Assembly: GCA_963663605.2 (NCBI GenBank)
Contig: CAXXVF010000002.1
Span: 620,001 to 684,000 of the forward strand
Length of the DNA stretch: 64,000 nt
From: Sporobacter sp963663605
Lineage (GTDB): Bacteria > Bacillota > Clostridia > Oscillospirales > Oscillospiraceae
Direction of reading: 5' to 3'
Under the pieces are notes generated by a model. It saw nothing but the letters and a program-made list of their open reading frames with translations, was not told the DNA's origin and did no database searches. How positions within the stretch are numbered: the first letter of the stretch is position 1; every line of letters starts with the position of its first letter. This document shows, piece by piece, positions 59,559 to 64,000 of the stretch. A program made the translations under genes and the position numbers.

Positions 59559-60437
59559 TTATGCTTGCGCCCAAAGAAGCATATTGTTTTCAAAGCATGC
59601 AATAATTTTTCCCGTATCTTTTAACCATGCAAGATAGGACCGGACGGTACTGCCGACCAGAACATACTGCTCAAAATTCATTGCCAAACCATAGTCTGCA
59701 AAAAGTCGTTGTAAAATTACTTCAAAGCAAAGCGGCTCGCCGCATAGTTCGGTAATCTTCTCGGAGATTTCCAGCACTTTATCAATGTTGTACTGTGCAA
59801 GAAATGCAATATCTTCCGTTGCCGCCGCATGAGCCGGCACAAACATTTTCGCTTGCAGCGATTTCACCGCTTCAAGCGTCTTTATGTACGAGTCAATATC
59901 ATAAATAAAACCGATCTGATACTTATCCAGCGTTTCTCTGCTGGAAAGGCAATCGGCGAGGTAGACCACATCATCGGGTGTCCTGAAGCCTACCATATTA
60001 AAGAAATGTCCCGGAAGATCAATGAATTCAAAGCCATCCGGCAGATTATCCTTAGTCAAATACTCTGCGTCGCTTTCCTGTGCCATGAGAAACTTATGCT
60101 TCAAATCTTTTGGCGGAAATGCGCCATAAAGAAATGACGGCTCTAAAATCGGGTGTCGTATAAAATCACAGTCAATACCCGGTGCATAAATTTTGCACCC
60201 TGTCTGGCTCTGCAAATACTTGTTGCCGCCGATGTGGTCTGCATTGGAATGTGTATTATAAATCGCGATTAGATGCCAGCCGTTAGCGTCCAAAATCTGA
60301 CGCACCTTTCGTCCTGCATCTTTATCGTTGCCGCTGTCAATTAGACATACATCCGTATCATTTATCCTGACAAGTCCGATTTTTGCGGGGCTTTGTATAT
60401 AATAACTCTTTTCTGAAACTTGGATCAATTCATACAT
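59559..60437 (-). CDS. Metallo-beta-lactamase-fold hydrolase
   Basis: A 292-residue cytoplasmic hydrolase. The metal motif reads NTHSNADHIGGN, an H-x-N-x-D-H variant of HxHxDH in which the second His is Asn. Other ligands are in LPGHFFNMVGF (His), YLADCL (Asp) and VPAHAAA (His). The C-terminal 60 residues form a winged-helix-like extension (EQYVLVGSTVRSYLAWL). Substrate unknown; glyoxalase II- or lactonase-like chemistry is possible. ATG at 60437 is preferred because AAAGGA is upstream. It lies 17 bp downstream of the XRE/cupin gene. Confidence 0.87.
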   Translation of the reverse strand: MYELIQVSEKSYYIQSPAKIGLVRINDTDVCLIDSGNDKDAGRKVRQILDANGWHLIAIYNTHSNADHIGGNKYLQSQTGCKIYAPGIDCDFIRHPILEPSFLYGAFPPKDLKHKFLMAQESDAEYLTKDNLPDGFEFIDLPGHFFNMVGFRTPDDVVYLADCLSSRETLDKYQIGFIYDIDSYIKTLEAVKSLQAKMFVPAHAAATEDIAFLAQYNIDKVLEISEKITELCGEPLCFEVILQRLFADYGLAMNFEQYVLVGSTVRSYLAWLKDTGKIIACFENNMLLWAQA

Positions 60438-60454
60438 TTTTCTTTTTCCTTTCG

Positions 60455-61012
60455 TCAATGGCCCGGATAAAAAATGTTGTTATAGATGATGCATACTTCA
60501 TCAAAAGGATTGCTGTAACCATGGGTAATATCTGCTCGAAAACGAATTGCCTGCTTCTTGTCCACGACAATTTCATTTCCATTTAAAGAAAGCAGCAATT
60601 TCCCGGAAAGAACGAAAACATATTCCTCCACACCGTCGTTATGCTTATCTGACGCATGGCAGCAGCCTTTATCAAATTCGATGTAAAAGGTTTCGACATT
60701 GCGAACAGGATCATAGGCGAATAATGGGTAAGCTCTCATCCTGCCACTATCCTCCAATATGATATTCTTTTCCTCAATACTCACAACAGAATATTCCGCT
60801 TGCTGTTCTTCCAAGAAGGAAGATAGCGGCGTTTTCAGCCCGGATGCAATTTTCCAGAGCGTCGTGATGGTTGGAATGGATTGACCTCGCTCAATCTGTC
60901 CAAGCATTGGCTTGCTGACTTTTGTCAGCCTTGCCACTTCATCCAAACTGAGATTTCTATTTGAGCGGATTTCTCTCAGCTTTTCTCCTATAGTTGATAC
61001 TGGCGGAATCAT
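60455..61012 (-). CDS. XRE-family regulator with C-terminal cupin domain
   Basis: A 185-residue regulator. The helix-turn-helix is at about 8-62 (IGEKLREIRSNRNLSLDEVA, LTKVSKPMLGQIERGQSIPT). A cupin ligand-binding domain fills about 105-183 (HNDGVEEYVFVLSGKLLLSL). Such proteins respond to small metabolites. It forms an operon with the metallo-beta-lactamase-fold gene. A long palindrome overlaps its -10 box, so it probably represses itself and the hydrolase. Confidence 0.93.
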   Translation of the reverse strand: MIPPVSTIGEKLREIRSNRNLSLDEVARLTKVSKPMLGQIERGQSIPTITTLWKIASGLKTPLSSFLEEQQAEYSVVSIEEKNIILEDSGRMRAYPLFAYDPVRNVETFYIEFDKGCCHASDKHNDGVEEYVFVLSGKLLLSLNGNEIVVDKKQAIRFRADITHGYSNPFDEVCIIYNNIFYPGH

Positions 61013-61033
61013 GGATTACTCCTCACCTCTGTA

Positions 61034-61064
61034 TGTTATAATATACTGTTTGGATATTATAACA
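61034..61064. promoter_or_regulatory. Palindromic operator of the XRE/hydrolase operon
   Basis: TGTTATAATAT and ATATTATAACA are perfect 11-bp arms around a 9-bp centre. The right arm contains the TATAAT of the minus-strand promoter. Confidence 0.75.
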
Positions 61065-61083
61065 TATATCCGAACTTTTTCAA
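61056..61083 (-). promoter_or_regulatory. Promoter of the XRE/hydrolase operon
   Basis: On the minus strand TTGAAA (61078-61083) and TATAAT (61056-61061) are 16 bp apart. The -10 lies inside the palindrome above. Confidence 0.75.
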
Positions 61084-61310
61084 GGACAGAGATAAGTTTG
61101 CTTCCTTTCAGGGATAACTACCGCACAATTTGATGTAAATACTGCTTGCCGATTACCTTCAAACCATTTTTATTACTGAATTTATCCAAGTCCTATAATC
61201 TCACTACAAAAAAAGCTGTCGATTTAAATCGGCGTTTTTCCTTTTTTCACTGTCTCATTTCTGTCGTTTGCGAATATTCAAAATAGACTTTATAGACTTC
61301 TGATTTTTTG

Positions 61311-61338
61311 TTGCGATTTTAAAATCATGTGCTATAAT
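61311..61338 (+). promoter_or_regulatory. Promoter of the lipoprotein / exchanger genes
   Basis: TTGCGA (61311-61316) and TATAAT (61333-61338) are 16 bp apart, about 45 bp before the lipoprotein start. Confidence 0.65.
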
Positions 61339-61383
61339 AATTTTTTAGTTATTTGAATTCAAAACAAGGGAGCGCGGTATTTC

Positions 61384-61980
61384 GTGAGACAATTTACGGC
61401 GTTTGTTATTGTAACGGCTGCCGTTTTGATGCTTGGCGCATGCGGCAGCGGTGAAACGGATACCCCCGTCGTCAACGAAAACCTTATTCAAAAAGATTGC
61501 TTCAAAATATCCGCAGAATCATCCGGGCTTGACACCTGCGCTTCCGGCACGGTTTTTTGTGAAAGCGGAGACAGTACATCCGTTCATATAAAAATCGCCG
61601 CGCAGATTGAAATCGATCCGGACGACTGGGGCGGCGTGTCGTTCAGTTTTACGGACGGCTGGGAAATCACCGGCGCTTTGTGCAGTTATCCCGACGATCA
61701 GACCGCCGTTTCCTATCAGGCAGCTATATGGCGTACTGCCGACTCGGATGCTGAGTGGGATAAGATGATCGAGATCGGGCGCGACCGGCTCGGAAACAGC
61801 CCGTCAGACGGTGGTACGGGTACCGTAATCATCGACCTTGAACCTGCTTCGAACGACGTGCAGCCGGACGCTTTCAATATGATCGTCGCGGTCGGCTGCG
61901 AAGAAAAAGACGGCTTCAATGCTGTCGGCACCGATACCGTCACTGTTAATATGCCGATAGTTTTGAGCAATAATAATTAA
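61384..61980 (+). CDS. Lipoprotein, unknown function
   Basis: A 198-residue lipoprotein starting with GTG. The lipobox LGAC gives Cys20. The mature protein (about 175 residues) is beta-rich: ACASGTVFCES-like strands, then VHIKIAAQIEIDPDDWGGVSF and a C-terminal TVTVNMPIVL. The IDPDDWGGVSF region has a carbohydrate-binding feel but no family could be named. It lies 48 bp upstream of the CaCA exchanger and may be co-transcribed. Confidence 0.75.
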   Translation: MRQFTAFVIVTAAVLMLGACGSGETDTPVVNENLIQKDCFKISAESSGLDTCASGTVFCESGDSTSVHIKIAAQIEIDPDDWGGVSFSFTDGWEITGALCSYPDDQTAVSYQAAIWRTADSDAEWDKMIEIGRDRLGNSPSDGGTGTVIIDLEPASNDVQPDAFNMIVAVGCEEKDGFNAVGTDTVTVNMPIVLSNNN

Positions 61981-62028
61981 TAGGGCCGCCGACATTTGCC
62001 GGTCTGCATTCTGAAAGGAAACAAAATC

Positions 62029-63057
62029 ATGCAATTTCTTCTCTTGGTTGTCGGACTGGCCCTGATCGTTAAAAGCGCGGATATTTTGATCGACTCCGCA
62101 GCGAAAATAGCCCGTATATACGGCGTTTCCTCCTTCGTTGTCGGTATAACCGTTATTGCGTTCGGCACGAGCGCGCCGGAACTCGCCGTCGGGCTTATTT
62201 CCGGCTTTGCCAAAGCAAACGAACTCACGCTCGGCAACATCATCGGCAGTTCTCTGTCGAACATCGCGCTCATCGTCGGGCTCGCCGCGTTTTTAAGCCC
62301 TTTGATGGTCAAGGATACCATCGTCCGCCGGGAAATGCCGATGCTTTTCATCACGGAGCTCGTCATGTGCCTGATGCTGATATTCGACAACAATCTTTCA
62401 AGGCTTGAAGGCATTATCCTGCTTTTCTGCTTTGCCGCTTTTATGATATATGTTATCCGGGGCGCTAAGAGTTCCATGGCGATCCAGATCGACGCGGAGG
62501 GCGACATAGACACCGATTTCGACGGCAACAACGTCCCGGACGAAGCGTTAAAGGTCGCCGCGGCCGCATCAGCGGCTTCAGAAAAAAGCGGCAGTCTGCT
62601 CAAGCTTTGGATCTTCTCTGTTCTGTCGCTGGCCGGTCTTTTCATAGGCGGCAGACTGACTGTATCAAGCAGCACGAACATCGCCGAAAGCTTCGGCCTG
62701 AGCGAAACGCTCATCGGCCTGACGGTCGTAGCGATCGCGACGACGCTGCCGGAGCTCATCACAAGCCTTATCGCCGTAAAAAAGAAGGAACCGGACATCG
62801 TTTTAGGCAACTGCATCGGGAGCATTCTGTTCAACGTCATGCTGGTACTGGGCGCTTCGTCCGTCATCAACCCCATAATCGTACATACGGATCTGCGTTT
62901 TGACCTTATCGCAATGATGATCGTCACGCTTCTGCTTCTGATCCTATCCATGTTTTTCAAGAAGCTCAAGCGGGGAACGGGCACTTTCTTCCTGCTGTGT
63001 TTTATCTCCTACATGACGATTAAGGTCCTTTCAGCGCTCGGTATCCTGCAGATATAA
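62029..63057 (+). CDS. Calcium/sodium antiporter (CaCA family, YrbG-like)
   Basis: A 342-residue membrane protein with about ten helices. The two alpha repeats carry the ion-binding signatures: GTSAPELAVGLISGFAKANE with GNIIGSSLSNIALIVG, and TTLPELITSLIAVKKKE with GNCIGSILFNVMLVLG. The central acidic linker (about 150-185) is cytoplasmic or regulatory. It exchanges Ca2+ for Na+ or H+. ATG at 62029 is preferred (GAAAGGA upstream) over an in-frame start at 61996. Confidence 0.93.
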   Translation: MQFLLLVVGLALIVKSADILIDSAAKIARIYGVSSFVVGITVIAFGTSAPELAVGLISGFAKANELTLGNIIGSSLSNIALIVGLAAFLSPLMVKDTIVRREMPMLFITELVMCLMLIFDNNLSRLEGIILLFCFAAFMIYVIRGAKSSMAIQIDAEGDIDTDFDGNNVPDEALKVAAAASAASEKSGSLLKLWIFSVLSLAGLFIGGRLTVSSSTNIAESFGLSETLIGLTVVAIATTLPELITSLIAVKKKEPDIVLGNCIGSILFNVMLVLGASSVINPIIVHTDLRFDLIAMMIVTLLLLILSMFFKKLKRGTGTFFLLCFISYMTIKVLSALGILQI

Positions 63058-63154
63058 CCGGCGCCTGTTAACACCCAAACTGAAAATGCCGTGCCGTCCG
63101 CTTTTTGCGCCCGTCCCGGCTTTAAATAATCCCTGTCTGAAAAGGAGTATTATA

Positions 63155-63589
63155 ATGGATAAAACGGAAATTGCAAGCGAATTGTTTCTAAACGGATTCA
63201 ATTGCGCGCAGGCCGTGTTCGCCACTTTTGCCGAAGACTACGGCCTCAGCCGGGAAACGGCGCTCAAGATCGCCGATCCGCTTGGCGGCGGCGTCCGATG
63301 CGGCGAAGTCTGCGGCGCCGTGACAGGCGCTGCGCTCGTCATTGGACTCAAGCACGGTCATACCGACCCGGACGACCTCGCGTCCAAGGAATGCTGCATC
63401 GGCGAGATTCAGGAATTCCGAAATCGTTTTTTGAGTTATAACGGGAATTTGGTCTGCCGCGATATCCTCGGCGTTGATATCTGCGAACCCAAAGGGCGAA
63501 AATTTGCGCACGATCACAACCTGTTTCACACCGTATGCGTGGATATGGTGACAAGCGCCGCCGAGATACTTGAGGACATGGGCTATTAA
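63155..63589 (+). CDS. C_GCAxxG_C_C family protein
   Basis: A 144-residue protein with the family's conserved cysteines: FNCAQAVFATF, GGGVRCGEVCGAVTGAALVIG, ECCIGEIQEF, VCRDILGVDIC and VCVDMV. These proteins are thought to bind a metal or redox cofactor; the function is unproven. AAAAGGAG lies upstream of the chosen ATG at 63155; an in-frame upstream extension is not conserved. Confidence 0.9.
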   Translation: MDKTEIASELFLNGFNCAQAVFATFAEDYGLSRETALKIADPLGGGVRCGEVCGAVTGAALVIGLKHGHTDPDDLASKECCIGEIQEFRNRFLSYNGNLVCRDILGVDICEPKGRKFAHDHNLFHTVCVDMVTSAAEILEDMGY

Positions 63590-63666
63590 TCCCCTGCCCT
63601 TCTCTCTCCTGTAACCGCGCAAACGCCTTTGACCTTTACAAGCACCTCAGTGCGAGAACTCTGTTT

Positions 63667-63701
63667 TGTAGACAAAAGTATCGAAGATACTTTTGTCTAC
63701 A
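63667..63701. repeat. Dispersed palindrome, copy 2 (TGTAGACAA type)
   Basis: TGTAGACAAAAGTATC and GATACTTTTGTCTACA pair perfectly over 16 bp with a 3-nt loop. It lies between convergent genes, beside a separate terminator. The outer arms are the same as in copy 1 at 6765-6798. Confidence 0.75.
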
Positions 63702-63703
63702 GC

Positions 63704-63747
63704 AAAAAAAGATTCTTCAAGGACATAAATCCTCGAAGAATCTTTTT
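63704..63747 (-). terminator. Terminator of glutamate dehydrogenase
   Basis: AAAGATTCTTC and GAAGAATCTTT form the outer stem and AGGA/TCCT the inner stem. On the minus strand a T run follows, 30 bp past the gene's stop codon. Confidence 0.85.
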
Positions 63748-63775
63748 ATATACGGCTTATTTCAGATGATATTCT

Positions 63776-64000
63776 TTAATAAGTAACGCCCTGTGCAAGC
63801 ATCGCCGAAGCGACCTTCATGAAGCCGGCGATATTCGCTCCGATGACGAGATTGTTCTCAAACCCGTACTCTCTGGCGGCCTCGCTCGCGTTTTTATAAA
63901 TGTTGACCATGATCGTCTTCAGGCGCTCGTCCACTTCGTCAAACGTCCAGGACAGCCTCATGGAATTCTGGGTCATTTCAAGGCCGGAACAGGCGACGCC
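63776..64000 (-). CDS. gdhA: Glutamate dehydrogenase, C-terminal part (cut by window edge)
   Basis: Only the last 74 residues are inside the window. GVACSGLEMTQNSMRLSWTF and the following EVDERLKTIMVNIYKNAS are the conserved C-terminal block of NADP-type glutamate dehydrogenase, ending VIGANIAGFMKVASAMLAQG. The enzyme interconverts glutamate and 2-oxoglutarate with ammonia. The frame is open to the window edge, so the gene continues to the right. Confidence 0.93.
   Translation of the reverse strand, partial: GVACSGLEMTQNSMRLSWTFDEVDERLKTIMVNIYKNASEAAREYGFENNLVIGANIAGFMKVASAMLAQGVTY

Larger units (their letters stand above)
61013..61383. other. Divergent intergenic region: XRE regulator / lipoprotein
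   Basis: 371 bp without a gene. It holds the XRE promoter/operator (61034-61083), an imperfect T-rich hairpin (61207-61240) and the promoter of the next lipoprotein gene (61311-61338). Confidence 0.55.

Noticed and set aside
61977..62984. 335-residue minus-strand frame
   Set aside because: It is antisense to the CaCA exchanger and lacks a ribosome binding site or domain.

Overview
The window looks like a chromosomal stretch from a mid-GC, spore-forming member of the Clostridia (Firmicutes/Bacillota). Evidence for this is a complete GerA-type germinant receptor operon, a SpoIVFA/SpoIVFB pair, a YerC/TrpR-like regulator, an SLH-domain surface protein, strong GGAGG ribosome binding sites with several TTG/GTG starts, and consensus sigma-A promoters. 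Species cannot be named from the sequence.

Layout. 0-7 kb: a rhomboid-like membrane protein, a very large acidic lipoprotein of unknown function, and a divergent MerR regulator/MATE efflux pair with a textbook MerR operator. 7-20 kb (minus strand): tcdA, a GNAT acetyltransferase, a class B penicillin-binding protein next to an FHA-SEDS (RodA/FtsW) fusion, an EF-G-like GTPase, a degenerate P-type ATPase-like membrane protein, rlmB, metK and citrate synthase. 20-27 kb: an SLH protein, an HD-domain protein, the lysA-proB-proA operon and an MFS exporter. 27-33 kb: the ger operon (A, C, a small D-like protein, and two B subunits) and a secreted SH3-M23 endopeptidase. 33-45 kb is an accessory-looking region: a LysR regulator, an orphan sugar-binding lipoprotein, a two-component system flanked by a 76-bp direct repeat, an IS200-type element, an IS3-type element, two small lipoproteins, an MFS transporter and an MscS channel. 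45.6-46.3 kb: six tRNA genes transcribed from one perfect-consensus promoter. 46-59 kb: hslO, a methyltransferase, yerC, an RsiV-like protein, pfkA, two radical-SAM-linked genes, spoIVFB, spoIVFA, a lipoprotein metallopeptidase coupled to an Lgt-like gene, purine nucleoside phosphorylase and a TM2 protein. 59-64 kb: tRNA-Pro, a metallo-beta-lactamase-fold hydrolase with an autoregulated-looking XRE/cupin regulator, a lipoprotein, a CaCA exchanger, a C_GCAxxG_C_C protein, and the 3' end of glutamate dehydrogenase.

No CRISPR array, restriction-modification or recognisable phage-defence system was seen. The least explained items are the pseudo-P-type ATPase, the 991-residue lipoprotein, the zinc metallopeptidase lipoprotein coupled to an Lgt-like gene, the duplicated 76-bp repeat that reads as a conserved peptide tail, and a dispersed TGTAGACAA palindrome found near both ends of the window.
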